A DNA stretch of 64,000 bases, taken from Humibacter sp. RRB41 (GTDB lineage Bacteria > Actinomycetota > Actinomycetes > Actinomycetales > Microbacteriaceae). Position 1 is the first letter of the stretch. Each line of letters opens with the position of its first letter. This document shows, piece after piece, positions 1 through 9,500 of the stretch. Both the position numbers and the translations under genes were made by a program. The notes beneath the pieces are model-generated. The model was not told where the DNA came from. It saw only the letters and a list, made by a program, of their open reading frames with translations, and did no database searches. The stretch spans positions 310,001 to 374,000 of the forward strand of contig NZ_JAKWJQ010000003.1 of assembly GCF_022761015.1 (NCBI RefSeq), given 5' to 3'.

Positions 1-629
1 GCGTCGCGATCTCGCTCGGTCTCGCTTTGCTCGTGCGGCCTCGATTCCCGGGGCGAACGGCCGTGCGCGCGCTGCTGTTCGCCCCGGTCACGATCGGGTT
101 CGCGCCGGCCGGACTGCTGTGGCTGTCGATGAGCAACTCCCAGACCGGGATTCTTCCCGCGATCGCCATGGCGTGGGGCATCGCCCCGTCGGGCACCGAC
201 TGGTTCGCTCGCACGGACTCGACGCTCGTCCTAGTCATCGTCATGACCATCTGGAAGACCGTCGGCTTGGCGATGCTCGTGTTGCTGATCGGGATGGATT
301 CCATCCCTGCCGAGATATACGAGGCGGCGAAGCTCGATGGCGCCCGATCCTGGGCGACGTTGACGCGCATCACCCTGCCGCTGATCGCGAAGCCTCTATC
401 GCTGGTGGTGCTCCTCACCGTCACGCAGACCTTCCTCGCCTTCGACCAGTTCTTCACCATGACGAAGGGCGGCCCGAACAACTCGACCGTCACCGTTGTC
501 TATTACCTCTACAACGCGGCATTCGTCGGGTTGAACCGTGGATACGGAGCTGCGATCGCCGTGATCATCGTCATCATCATGGCCGCGATCTCGATCTTCC
601 AGATCCGGCTGCAACGAGGAAGGGCCTGA
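1..629 (+). CDS. Sugar ABC transporter permease, MalF/UgpA type (5' end outside window)
   Basis: The reading frame is open from base 3, so the N-terminus lies upstream of the window. The visible part has several hydrophobic segments and the EAA loop of importer permeases (YEAAKLDGARSWATLTRITLP), which docks on the ATPase. It would form half of a membrane channel for a sugar or oligosaccharide. A second permease follows after 2 nt and a glycosidase overlaps that gene, so the unit probably imports and then hydrolyses a glycan. The solute-binding protein and ATPase are not in the window. Substrate cannot be told from sequence. Confidence 0.9.
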   Translation, partial: VAISLGLALLVRPRFPGRTAVRALLFAPVTIGFAPAGLLWLSMSNSQTGILPAIAMAWGIAPSGTDWFARTDSTLVLVIVMTIWKTVGLAMLVLLIGMDSIPAEIYEAAKLDGARSWATLTRITLPLIAKPLSLVVLLTVTQTFLAFDQFFTMTKGGPNNSTVTVVYYLYNAAFVGLNRGYGAAIAVIIVIIMAAISIFQIRLQRGRA

Positions 630-631
630 CC

Positions 632-1525
632 ATGACCGCCCAGCACACGATCCGGGTGGCATCCGCTCGTTCCGGCCGCCGCCGAACAGCTCAGCGTGAA
701 CCGTCGCGAAGCCTTCTACGCATCGGCATCGCCGTGATATTGGCACTGATCTTCGCGTTCCCCGTCGTGTGGACGGTGGTTGGCGGATTCAAACCGACGG
801 GCGAGGCCAACGCCTCGCCGCCGGTGTGGTGGCCGTCGCAGTTTTCGATCGAGAGTTTCACCACCTTGAACGGCCAAGGCTCATCACTCTGGAATTACGT
901 GCTGAATTCAGCGACGGCGACCCTGCTCACCGTCGTGATCACCACGGTCGTGGCGGTCCTCGCCGGGTACGCCGTCGCGCGATTCCGGTTCCCTGGCCGC
1001 GCCGCGTTCTTCGCGGTCACAGTCGGGATGCTGCTTGTGCCGTATCCCGCACTGCTCGTCTCCCTTTTCCAGGTGATGATCTGGCTCCACCTGACCAACT
1101 CGCTCTTCGGGCTGTCGCTCATCTACTCGACGTTCCAGTTGCCTTTCGCCATCTACATGATGCGGAACTCCTTCGATTCACTTCCCGGAGAGCTCGTCGA
1201 GGCGGCGGAGATCGATGGATGCACGAAGATCACCGCGCTGCCCCGTGTACTCCTTCGCCTGGTCTCGCCAGGCATCGTCACGGTCGCGCTGTTTGCGTTC
1301 GTCGCGGCGTGGAACGAGTTCCTCGCCGCCCTCGTGCTTCTGAACAACAACCCTGACTTCACGCTGCCCATTGCGCTGATGAACGCTCAGTCGGGACCCA
1401 TGAACACCATCGACTGGGGAGCGCTCCAAGCCGGCATCACGGTCATGATGCTGCCTTGCGTGCTGCTGTTCATCCTGCTGCAGCGCTACTACGTCTCCGG
1501 TCTCGTGTCGGGATCGGTGAAGTGA
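632..1525 (+). CDS. Sugar ABC transporter permease, MalG type
   Basis: A 297-residue inner-membrane protein of the MalG/UgpE family. It has about six hydrophobic segments, the first at residues 30-50, and an EAA loop near residue 190 (VEAAEIDGCTKITALPRVL). The ATG at 632 lies 2 nt after the stop of the upstream permease, with GAGGAAGGG as ribosome site; the frame is open further upstream, but that part only shadows the first permease. It pairs with the upstream permease. The stop overlaps the start of the glycosidase (TGATG), so translation is probably coupled. Confidence 0.92.
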   Translation: MTAQHTIRVASARSGRRRTAQREPSRSLLRIGIAVILALIFAFPVVWTVVGGFKPTGEANASPPVWWPSQFSIESFTTLNGQGSSLWNYVLNSATATLLTVVITTVVAVLAGYAVARFRFPGRAAFFAVTVGMLLVPYPALLVSLFQVMIWLHLTNSLFGLSLIYSTFQLPFAIYMMRNSFDSLPGELVEAAEIDGCTKITALPRVLLRLVSPGIVTVALFAFVAAWNEFLAALVLLNNNPDFTLPIALMNAQSGPMNTIDWGALQAGITVMMLPCVLLFILLQRYYVSGLVSGSVK

Positions 1526-2625
1526 TGGACGCGACAGACTCCCCGTTGTCGGCCGCTGCCGAGTGCAGCGAACAGCATCCGATCGTGGAGGCGTCCGAGC
1601 AGACGAGCAGTGCTGATCGCTTGCGCACTCCGGTGCGCGGCACGCGCCTGGAGGTCGCGCCGTCATTCCACGAAGGACGATTCGACGCCCTCGCTGTTGA
1701 CTGTCCCTTCGTGTTCTCTCTTGCGGGCCGTCAAGGCATGACCTTCGTCGGATGGGACGGAACCGGGTACCAGACGGCGCTCACGTGGAAGCACGAAGGA
1801 CTCTGGACGGTCCCGCACGTGATCCTTCCGCGGGATCCTGCCAGCCAGGTGCGACGTTACAACTCTGCGTTGACCAGCATCGTGCGCGACAACGACCTGT
1901 CGTCGCCTGGGAATCTTCGGACCTTCGACGGGTGGTATCTCGGCACCTTCCACGCCTATCCGGCACCGGGTTATGAGGCTGGACCAGGGATCATCGGCTT
2001 CGTGCGCAGCCGGGACCTTGTGCACTGGGAAGAGACCGGCGGGCGACTGAGCCCGACCGACGGCGGAGCCTGGGAGAACGGCGGGCTGTACAAGTCGTGG
2101 TTGATGGAGCACGACGGGCTGTTCTACGTGTTCTACAACGCGAAGAACCGGGACGTGTTCGGAACGGTCACCGTGCCGCCGCCATGGATCGAACAGACCG
2201 GGGTCGCTGTCTCGAACGACCTCGTGAACTGGCGACGATTACAGGACGATCCGGTTCTGCGCGCGGGGCGCTCGGGCGACTTCGATGAGATCTTCGCGTC
2301 GGATCCCTGCGTGCTCCGAGACGGGGACCGGTGGGTGATGTTCTATTTCGGACTCGCCGCCGACGGGCACGCGCGAGAGGGATATGCGACATCCGACGAT
2401 CTGGTGCACTGGGAGAAATCCGGTGAGATCCTCCTCGATGTCGGTGCGAGGGGAAGCATCGACTCGACCCACGTCCACAAGCCCGCGGTGATCACCTGGG
2501 ACGGTCGTCTCGAGCACTATTACTGCGCGGTGGCTCCGCGAAGCCCGATCCGCGTCGGTGATGTGGAACAGCACGAGTTCAGAGGGATCGCGAAAGCCAC
2601 GAGCGCTGACCGTCGCCTCGACTGA
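1525..2625 (+). CDS. Beta-propeller glycoside hydrolase (GH43/GH32-like)
   Basis: A 366-residue protein with no signal peptide, so probably cytoplasmic. It has repeating propeller-type blades with the recurring 'D-L-V-H/N-W' pattern (SRDLVHWEE, SNDLVNWRR, SDDLVHWEK) typical of five-bladed glycosidases (GH32, GH43, GH62, GH68, GH117 and GH130 relatives). Acidic candidates for catalysis lie in FDEIFASDPCV and in the N-terminal blade. The ATG overlaps the stop of the permease, pointing to hydrolysis of the imported sugar. Exact family and substrate are uncertain. It ends 4 nt before the convergent rsgA stop. Confidence 0.75.
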   Translation: MDATDSPLSAAAECSEQHPIVEASEQTSSADRLRTPVRGTRLEVAPSFHEGRFDALAVDCPFVFSLAGRQGMTFVGWDGTGYQTALTWKHEGLWTVPHVILPRDPASQVRRYNSALTSIVRDNDLSSPGNLRTFDGWYLGTFHAYPAPGYEAGPGIIGFVRSRDLVHWEETGGRLSPTDGGAWENGGLYKSWLMEHDGLFYVFYNAKNRDVFGTVTVPPPWIEQTGVAVSNDLVNWRRLQDDPVLRAGRSGDFDEIFASDPCVLRDGDRWVMFYFGLAADGHAREGYATSDDLVHWEKSGEILLDVGARGSIDSTHVHKPAVITWDGRLEHYYCAVAPRSPIRVGDVEQHEFRGIAKATSADRRLD

Positions 2626-2629
2626 GCGG

Positions 2630-3784
2630 TCAGCGGAAGGTCGCGAGCAGGCGCTGCAGCGAGTCGAGACGTGCGTGGCCGAGCTCGCCGAGCTCACCGG
2701 CATCCACCGCCTCGATGATCGCGCAGTCGGGTGCGTCGGGCAGATGCGTGCAGCCGCGGGGGCAGTTCTCGGCGATCGCCGCAAGATCGGTGAAGGAGCG
2801 CAGGATGTTCGCAGGGTCGACGTGCCCCAGCCCGAACGAGCGCACGCCGGGGGTGTCGATGATCCAGCCGTCGCCGTGCGGCGTGCGCAGCCTCAGCGAC
2901 ACCGTGGACGACGAGGTGTGCCGCCCCCGTCCCGTCACCTCGTTGACGTGTCCGATCGCACGGTCGGCGCCCGGCACGAGCGCGTTCACCAACGTGGACT
3001 TGCCCACTCCGGAGTGCCCGACGGCGACGGTGTCGTGACCGGCGAGTGCCATGCCGAGCTCCTCCAGCGGGATGCCGGCAGCCGTCGCGTCGGTCTGCGC
3101 CGCCGTCTCCGCGACGCCGCGAATGTGATCTCGTTCCCCGGCCGATGAGCTCAGGAACACCGGTAGGTCGAGCCCCGCGAAGTTCTCCAGGAACGGTGCG
3201 GGATCGGCCAGGTCCGTCTTGGTGACGACGAGCAGCGGTGCGATCCCTGCGTCATAGGCGGCGACGAGGTAGCGGTCGACGAGCCTCGTGCGCGGTTCGG
3301 GATTCGCGGCGGCCACCACGATGAGCATCTGGTCGGCGTTCGCGACGATGACGCGCTCTACGGCATCCGTGTCGTCTGCACTGCGCCTCAGCAGCGTGCT
3401 GCGATCGCGGAGGCGCACGATGCGGGAGAGGGTGCCCTCCTCGCCGCTGGTGTCTCCGACGAGGTCGACGCGGTCGCCGGTGACGACGGCCTGTTTGCGC
3501 ATCTCGCTGGCGCGCGCGGCTATCGCCTCGTGCTCGTCCGGCGTGTTCTCGTCGACCAGCACGGTGTAGCGGCCTCGGTCAACGCCGAGCACCCGTCCGA
3601 TGACGGCATCCTCGTGCTCAGGGCGCATCTTGCTGCGGGGACGGTTGCCCTTCGGATTCGGACGCACGCGCACCGAGGTTTCGTCGTACTCGTCGTACGG
3701 CTCGTCCTCGTCGTCTGTCTCCCACCAACTCACGCCGTCGGCCTCGTCATCCGCCTGCGACGAGTCGGCCCTGGTCGCCATCAC
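2630..3784 (-). CDS. rsgA: Ribosome small-subunit-dependent GTPase A
   Basis: RsgA is a circularly permuted GTPase that acts in late 30S subunit maturation. Its motifs appear in the permuted order: G4 (TKTDL) about residue 190, then the P-loop GHSGVGKS about 257, then G3 (DTPGVRSFG) about 313. A C-terminal zinc-binding stretch follows (NCPRGCTHLPDAPDC). At 384 residues it is slightly longer than usual because of an acidic N-terminal tail. The start overlaps the 3' end of aroA by 38 nt, so the two are probably cotranscribed and translationally coupled. The ATG ATG start leaves a one-codon ambiguity. Confidence 0.93.
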   Translation of the reverse strand: MMATRADSSQADDEADGVSWWETDDEDEPYDEYDETSVRVRPNPKGNRPRSKMRPEHEDAVIGRVLGVDRGRYTVLVDENTPDEHEAIAARASEMRKQAVVTGDRVDLVGDTSGEEGTLSRIVRLRDRSTLLRRSADDTDAVERVIVANADQMLIVVAAANPEPRTRLVDRYLVAAYDAGIAPLLVVTKTDLADPAPFLENFAGLDLPVFLSSSAGERDHIRGVAETAAQTDATAAGIPLEELGMALAGHDTVAVGHSGVGKSTLVNALVPGADRAIGHVNEVTGRGRHTSSSTVSLRLRTPHGDGWIIDTPGVRSFGLGHVDPANILRSFTDLAAIAENCPRGCTHLPDAPDCAIIEAVDAGELGELGHARLDSLQRLLATFR

Positions 3785-5132
3785 CGGTCACCATGTCGCG
3801 CCAGAGCGCGGTGAACTGGGGGAGAGTCTTGTGGGTCGCCTCGACGTTCTCGATCTGCACACCGGGCACCACGAGTCCGATGAGCGCCCCGGTGGTGGAC
3901 ATTCGATGATCCTCGTAGCTGTGCCACACGCCGCCGTGCAGCGGACGGGGCACGATGCGCAGCCCGTCGTCGAGCTCGTCCACCTCGCCGCCCAAGCCAC
4001 GGATCTCGTTCGCCAACGCCGCAAGCCTGTCGGTCTCGTGATTGCGGATGTGCCCGATGCCGGTGATCGTGCTCGGTGAATCGGCGAGAGCGGCCAGCGC
4101 GACGATCGTCGGTGCGAGCTCGCCGCCGGCACTCAAGTCGAGCTCGACCCCGCGGATGCCGTCGCCACCGCGCACCGTCAGCGCGCCGTCCGCGCGCTCA
4201 ACGGCCGCACCGAACGCCGGCAGGATACCCGCCAGTTCGGCGCCGACCTGCGTGGTGGCATCCGGCCAGTCGGTGACGCTCACGCTCCCTCCGGTGGCGA
4301 TGGCCGCCGCGAGGAAGGGTGCGGCGTTGGAGAGGTCGGGCTCGATGTCCACGTCGCGTGCGGCGATCGTGCCCGGCGTCACGATCCACTCGCCCGTCGC
4401 CGGGCTCTCGACCTTCACGCCGCGCCGCGCGAGCGCGTCGATCGTCATCTCGATGTGCGGAAGGCTCGGCAGCCGCTCGCCGACGTGCGTGAGGCGGAGG
4501 CCGTCGTCGAAACGTGCGGCCGAGAGCAGTAGGGCCGAGACGAACTGGCTGGATGCCGACGCGTCGATCTCGACAGCGCCGCCTGCCACCCGCCCCGTAC
4601 CGTGCACCGTGAAGGGGAGGCCGCCGCGGCCTGCGTCGTCGAGGTCGACCCCGAGTGCACGAAGAGCGCTGACGATGCCGCCCATCGGGCGTCCCCGAGC
4701 AGAGTCGTCGGCGTCGAACGTCGTCGGGCCGAGTGCCAGCGCTGCCACGGGCGGCACGAACCGCATCACGGTTCCCGCCTGTCCGCAGTCGATCGTGGTG
4801 CTCCCGGTCAGCTCCTCGGGCGGGATCACGAGCCAGTCGTCGCCGAATGCCCCGCTGCCATCGCGTTCCTCGATGCGCACGCCGAGGGCCCTCAGCGCCT
4901 GGACCATGTTCGCGCTGTCTTTCGAGTGCAGGGGAGCGCGGATGAGCGAGGAGCCGCCCGCCAGCGACGCGAGCACGAGCTCGCGGTTCGTGATCGACTT
5001 CGAGCCGGGAAGGGACACGCGGGCGCGCACCGCGCCGTCGGCCACCGGAGCAAGCCAGAGGGCATCCGGTTCGACCGGGGTGTTGTCGCCGTACGGATCG
5101 AAGTCCGGGGCGGAATATTTCGAGATCAGCAT
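3747..5132 (-). CDS. aroA: 3-phosphoshikimate 1-carboxyvinyltransferase (EPSP synthase)
   Basis: Sixth step of the shikimate pathway: transfer of enolpyruvyl from PEP to shikimate-3-phosphate. The protein has 461 residues and carries PGSKSITNR (phosphate/PEP binding, about residue 43), [10 protein letters not shown] (about 120) and the late YEDHRMST segment. Its ~30-residue N-terminal extension (to [11 protein letters not shown]) is common in actinobacterial forms. It is divergent from sigR and overlaps rsgA downstream. A TACCCT hexamer ends 9 nt upstream of the ATG, so the mRNA may be almost leaderless, and this hexamer overlaps the likely -10 of sigR on the other strand. Confidence 0.95.
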   Translation of the reverse strand: MLISKYSAPDFDPYGDNTPVEPDALWLAPVADGAVRARVSLPGSKSITNRELVLASLAGGSSLIRAPLHSKDSANMVQALRALGVRIEERDGSGAFGDDWLVIPPEELTGSTTIDCGQAGTVMRFVPPVAALALGPTTFDADDSARGRPMGGIVSALRALGVDLDDAGRGGLPFTVHGTGRVAGGAVEIDASASSQFVSALLLSAARFDDGLRLTHVGERLPSLPHIEMTIDALARRGVKVESPATGEWIVTPGTIAARDVDIEPDLSNAAPFLAAAIATGGSVSVTDWPDATTQVGAELAGILPAFGAAVERADGALTVRGGDGIRGVELDLSAGGELAPTIVALAALADSPSTITGIGHIRNHETDRLAALANEIRGLGGEVDELDDGLRIVPRPLHGGVWHSYEDHRMSTTGALIGLVVPGVQIENVEATHKTLPQFTALWRDMVTGDGDQGRLVAGG

Positions 5133-5140
5133 CGCTTGTC

Positions 5141-5146
5141 TAGGGT
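5141..5146 (+). promoter_or_regulatory. Possible -10 for long sigR, overlapping aroA -10
   Basis: TAGGGT on the plus strand (5141-5146) sits about 34-40 nt upstream of the ribosome site of the 5188 start. The same bases read TACCCT on the minus strand (5147-5142), 9 nt before the aroA ATG. The two divergent promoters would therefore share one -10 region. No convincing -35 was seen on either strand. Confidence 0.4.
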
Positions 5147-5187
5147 ATCGGCGTTACGTGAGCCGAGACACGGAGAGGACCGAGCGA

Positions 5188-5955
5188 ATGGCACAAGCGC
5201 TGCTGGATGCGCCGCTCACGCTCGACTCCTTAGACAGTCGGTCGGCCGTTGCCCGGGCAGGGGTCTCGCAGAGCGTCAGCCTAGACTGGGCTCTGATGTC
5301 GACCCCAATCGAGGAACCCGTTCAGGACCTCGGCGCGCTGTTCGAAGAGCAGGCGCTGCCGTTCATGGATCAGCTGTATGCGGCGGCACTGCGCATGACG
5401 CGCAACCCCGCCGACGCGCAAGACCTGGTTCAGGAGACGTTCGTCAAGGCCTACGCCGCGTTCGCCCAGTTCAAACAGGGCACGAACCTGAAGGCGTGGC
5501 TCTATCGCATTCTCACGAACACGTTCATCAACACGTATCGCAAGAAACAGCGCGAGCCGTACCAGAACGCCATCGACGAACTGGAGGACTGGCAGCTCGG
5601 CGGAGCCACCTCGACGACGTCGTCGACGTCGCGGTCGGCTGAGGCCGAGGCCATCGACCACCTCCCAGACTCCGACGTCAAGAACGCATTGCAGGCCATT
5701 CCGGAAGATTTCCGTCTTGCGGTCTACCTGGCCGACGTCGAGGGCTTCTCCTATCAGGAGATCGCCGACATCATGAAGACCCCGATCGGCACAGTGATGA
5801 GCCGTCTGCACCGTGGCAGACGAATGCTCCGCGAGTTGCTGACGGATTACGCGCACGAGCGAGGCCTGAGCGCCGTTCAGAACTCGGATGCTGCCCCCAG
5901 CACCCGGAGACGGCGAAGCACCGCGACCGTGCAGAACACCGGGAGCACGTCATGA
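5188..5955 (+). CDS. sigR: ECF sigma factor of the SigR/SigH thiol-stress type
   Basis: Group 4 sigma factor. Region 2 ([34 protein letters not shown], then [13 protein letters not shown]) and region 4 ([38 protein letters not shown]) are both clear. It is expected to activate thiol-redox and mycothiol genes when released by RsrA, encoded next with a 4-nt overlap. I chose the ATG at 5188 (255 residues) because GGAGAGG lies 9 nt before it. A second ATG at 5296 (219 residues) starts right before the conserved core and has TAGACT 8 nt upstream, as in leaderless genes. Both may be used; the related Streptomyces SigR is known to have a long unstable isoform. Confidence 0.92.
   Translation: MAQALLDAPLTLDSLDSRSAVARAGVSQSVSLDWALMSTPIEEPVQDLGALFEEQALPFMDQLYAAALRMTRNPADAQDLVQETFVKAYAAFAQFKQGTNLKAWLYRILTNTFINTYRKKQREPYQNAIDELEDWQLGGATSTTSSTSRSAEAEAIDHLPDSDVKNALQAIPEDFRLAVYLADVEGFSYQEIADIMKTPIGTVMSRLHRGRRMLRELLTDYAHERGLSAVQNSDAAPSTRRRRSTATVQNTGSTS
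5282..5287 (+). promoter_or_regulatory. Possible internal sigR promoter (-10, leaderless)
   Basis: TAGACT ends 8 nt before the internal ATG at 5296. Hexamer and spacing are the same as at argS (51454-51459). If active, it would give a leaderless mRNA for the shorter SigR form. Confidence 0.4.
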
Positions 5956-6191
5956 CGGACTGCGGCTGCGCCAAAGCCAAAGAAGACCTCGAAGAATACC
6001 TGCACAACGAGCTGCAGGCTGACGATGCAGCAGACATCCGTGAGCACCTCGAGACGTGCTCAGACTGCCAGAGCGAGGTGCACGTGGGCATCGTGCTCAC
6101 CGAGGTCGTGCAGCGGGCGTGCAAAGAGACAGCACCCGAAGAGCTGCGCGTGCAGGTGATGGCGAAGCTGCGCACGATACAGGCGCACTGA
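5952..6191 (+). CDS. rsrA: Mycothiol-system anti-sigma factor, zinc-binding (ZAS)
   Basis: A 79-residue cytoplasmic redox-sensing anti-sigma factor. It has the ZAS signature H32-x3-C36-x2-C39 (HLETCSDC) plus N-terminal cysteines C4 and C6, a ligand set matching the RsrA family. In that family, oxidation forms a disulfide, expels zinc and frees the sigma factor. The ATG overlaps the sigR stop (ATGA), so the two proteins are made at a coupled ratio. C-terminal residues 44-79 are helical and presumably grip the sigma factor. A stem-loop begins 8 nt after the stop and probably ends the transcript. Confidence 0.93.
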   Translation: MTDCGCAKAKEDLEEYLHNELQADDAADIREHLETCSDCQSEVHVGIVLTEVVQRACKETAPEELRVQVMAKLRTIQAH

Positions 6192-6194
6192 GCC

Positions 6195-6296
6195 TCTTTG
6201 CACGCCGGTCCCCGCCCGGCGTGCCGCTGTCGGCTAGGGGGATGGTTGCGTTCGGCGGCGTGCACGCCGCCGCCTCGTGGAGCGGGGCGCGTTCGC
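6195..6296 (+). repeat. Dispersed intergenic element, copy A (with hairpin 6200-6224)
   Basis: About 100 nt that resemble 17076-17180 over nearly their whole length. The core hairpin is 6200-6208 (GCACGCCGG) pairing with 6216-6224 (CCGGCGTGC) around the loop TCCCCGC. It lies just after the rsrA stop, where it can act as a terminator. Confidence 0.7.
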
Positions 6297-6358
6297 GAGA
6301 TGGCTGGGTGGCTCACCCGTAGGGGTAGTTCGGTCGCTTCGGTGCGATTTCTGGTGGG

Positions 6359-6384
6359 AGCCGCCGCACCATCGGGCGGCGGCT
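6359..6384. other. GC-rich inverted repeat in rsrA-kgd spacer
   Basis: AGCCGCCGC at 6359-6367 pairs exactly with GCGGCGGCT at 6376-6384 around an 8-nt loop. The 315-nt spacer 6192-6506 holds no gene that I can support: only copy A, this hairpin and the terminator at 6418-6458. Confidence 0.5.
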
Positions 6385-6417
6385 GGCTGTCGGTGGGGTA
6401 TCAGCGAGAGCGGACGA

Positions 6418-6458
6418 CGTAGACGAGACCGTGGGTATCACCCACGGTCTCGTCTACG
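6418..6458. terminator. Bidirectional terminator-type hairpin after kgd
   Basis: A perfect 19-bp stem (CGTAGACGAGACCGTGGGT at 6418-6436, complement at 6440-6458) with a 3-nt loop, 48 nt beyond the kgd stop on the minus strand. It has no long U tract on either side. The placement between convergent rsrA and kgd suits termination in both directions. Confidence 0.8.
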
Positions 6459-6506
6459 TGTCGCGGTCTTGCGGCACGGGCCTTGCGGGCCAGGACGCGT
6501 GTGCGT

Positions 6507-9500
6507 CTAGAGCGTGATCGCCCGCTTGATCAGGTCGGTCTGCTCCTGCGCGTGGCGCTTCGCCGAACCGGTCGCCGGGGAGGCGGATGCCGCCCGCGCG
6601 TACACGCCGAGCGGCGGAAGTCCCGCCTTCGCGGACTCGAGTGCCATGTAGATCCATGCACCCTGGTTCTCCGGTTCGTCCTGCAGCCATGCGAACTCGG
6701 CGTTCGGATATCCGGCAAGCACGCTCTTCAGCTGCTCGGCCGGGAACGGGTAGTACTGCTCGACCCGAACAAGCGCGACCTCGTCGTTCGGATTCTTGTC
6801 GAGCTCGTTCTTGGCGTCGTAGTAGACCTTGCCCGACATGATGAGCACGCGCTTGACCGACGATTTGTCGACGCCACGCTGGTCGTCGAGCACCTGCTGG
6901 AACGACCCGGAGGTGAACTCCGACACATCGCTCGTCGCACCGCGCAGGCGAAGCATCGCCTTCGGCGTGAAGACCACGAGCGGCGTGCGCGGACGCGAAT
7001 ACGCCTGCCTGCGCAGCAGATGGAAGTACGACGCCGGTGTCGACGGACGCGCGACGGTCATGTTGTTCTCGGCGCTCAACTGCAGGTAGCGCTCGATGCG
7101 AGCCGAAGAGTGGTCCGGCCCCTGTCCCTCGTAGCCGTGCGGCAGCAGCAGCACGAGCGACGAGCGCTGGCCCCACTTCTGCTCCGCGGAGGTGATGAAC
7201 TCGTCGATCACGGTCTGGGCGCCGTTGCCGAAGTCACCGAACTGCGCCTCCCACAGCACGAGCGCGTCTGGCCGCTCGACCGAGTAGCCGTACTCGAATC
7301 CCATCGCCGCGTACTCGCTGAGCAGGGAGTCGTAGATCCAGAACTTCGCCTGGTTGTCACTGAGGTTCGCCAGCGGCAGCCACTCCTGGCCGTTCACCCT
7401 GTCGTGCAGCACTGCCTGGCGCTGCACGAAGGTGCCGCGCCGGGAATCCTGGCCGACCAGTCGCACCGGGGTGCCCTCGAGCAGCACGGATCCGAGAGCG
7501 AGCAGCTCGCCCATCGCCCAGTCGATGCCGCCCTTCTGCGTCATCTCGACGCGCTTGGTGAGCAGTTGCTGCAGCTTGGGGTGAACCGTGAAACCCGCCG
7601 GCTTGTTGTCGAACGCCTGGCCGATCGTCTCGATCACGGATTCGGAGACGCCGGTGGTGGCGAGGTCGCCGTGACCGGCGTTCCGCTGCGCCTCCGGCAG
7701 TTCGAGATCGTTGATCGAGGCCTGGTCTCCGGACACGACCGGGATCGAGCCGGTCTGAGCCGCGTGCGTCTCGGCGAACGCGCGCTCCAAGCGCTCCTGG
7801 AAGTCCTGGTGCGCCTGCTCGTACTCCTCTTCCGAGATGTCGCCGCGTCCGACCAGCGCCTCGGTGTAGAGGCGACGAACAGAGCGCTTGGCCTCGATGA
7901 GGTTGTACATCAGTGGCTGCGTCATCGACGGGTCGTCGCCCTCGTTGTGACCGCGACGGCGGTACACGATCAGGTCGATGACGACGTCGCGCTTGAATTC
8001 CTGACGGTACTTGTACGCCAGTTCGCCCACCCGAACCACTGCCTCGGGGTCGTCGCCGTTCACGTGGAAGATCGGCGCCTGAATGGTCTTGGCGACGTCG
8101 GTGGCGTAGACCGACGTGCGGCCCTCGCTGGGTGGTGTGGTGAAGCCGACCTGATTGTTGATGTTGATGTGGATCGTTCCGCCTGTGCGGTACGCGCGCA
8201 GCTGGGACATCTGCATCGTCTCGACCACGATGCCCTGGCCCGCCATGGCAGCGTCACCGTGGATCAGCACGGGCAGCGTCAGGAACGTGCCGGCCGGCCG
8301 CCTGTCCTGCTTGGCCCTCGCGATCCCCTCGAGAACACCGTCGACGACCTCCAGGTGCGAAGGATTCGCCGCAAGGTAGACGGCGATCTCCTTGCCGTTC
8401 GCACCGGTGAACGTGCCCTCCGTGCCCAGGTGGTACTTCACGTCGCCGGAGCCACCGACCGTTCGAGGGTCTTGCGCACCCTCGAACTCGCGGAAGATCT
8501 GGCCGTAGGTCTTGCCGGCGATGTTGGTCAGCACGTTGAGGCGACCACGGTGGGCCATGCCGATGGCGACCTCGTCGAGGTCCTCCTGCGCGGCCTGCTG
8601 CAGCACGGCATCCAGAAGCGCGATCGTCGACTCGCCGCCCTCGAGGCTGAATCGCTTCTGCCCGACATACTTCGTCTGCAGGAACGTCTCGAACGCCTCT
8701 GCCTCGTTCAGCCTGCCGAGGATGCGCAGCTGCTCGTCGTGCGTCGGCTTCTCGTACGGCACTTCGATGTGGTCCTGGATCCACTTGCGCTGTGCCGGGT
8801 CCTGGATGTGCATGTACTCGATGCCGACGGTGCGGCAGTACGAGTCGCGCAGCACGCCGAGGATGTCGCGCAGCAGCATCTGACGCTTGTCGCCACCGAA
8901 TCGCCCCGTGACGAACTCACGGTCGAGGTCCCAGAACGTGAGGCCGTGGGTGGCGATGTCGAGGTCGGGGTGCGTGCGCTGCTTGTATTCCAGCGGGTCG
9001 ATGTCGGCCATCAGGTGGCCGCGCACGCGGAACGCGTTGATGAGTTCCTGCACGCGAGCGGTCTTGTCGACTGCGCTCGCCAGGTCGACGCTGATGTCTT
9101 CCGCCCAGTGGATCGGGTCGTAAGGGATGCGCAGCGCGGCGAAGATGTCATCGTAGAAGTGACGTTGCCCGGTCAGCAACTCGTGCACGATCTTCAGGAA
9201 CTCGCCGGAGCCTGCGCCCTGGATGACCCTGTGGTCGTAGGTGCTCGTGAGCGTGATCGTCTTGCCGATGCCGAGCATCGTGAGCGTCTTCAGGCTCGCG
9301 CCCTGGAATTCCGCCGGGTACTCCAGCGCACCGGCGCCGATGATGCAGCCCTGGCCCTTCATCAGGCGAGGCACCGAATGCACGGTGCCGATGCCGCCTG
9401 GATTCGTGAGCGAGACGGATGCCCCGGCGAAGTCATCAGCGGTGAGCTTGTTCGACCTGGCCCGCTTGACGAGGTCTTCGTATGCGGCGAGGTAGTCGCC

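Noticed and set aside
5112-5155. SigR-type promoter (GGAAT...GTT) upstream of sigR
   Set aside because: GGAAT is present at 5112, but the only GTT is 36 nt away, far from the expected spacing.
4042-5187. Plus-strand frame joined upstream of sigR
   Set aside because: It is antisense to aroA and of low-complexity Ser/Arg/Pro composition; the ribosome site at 5172-5178 marks the real start region.
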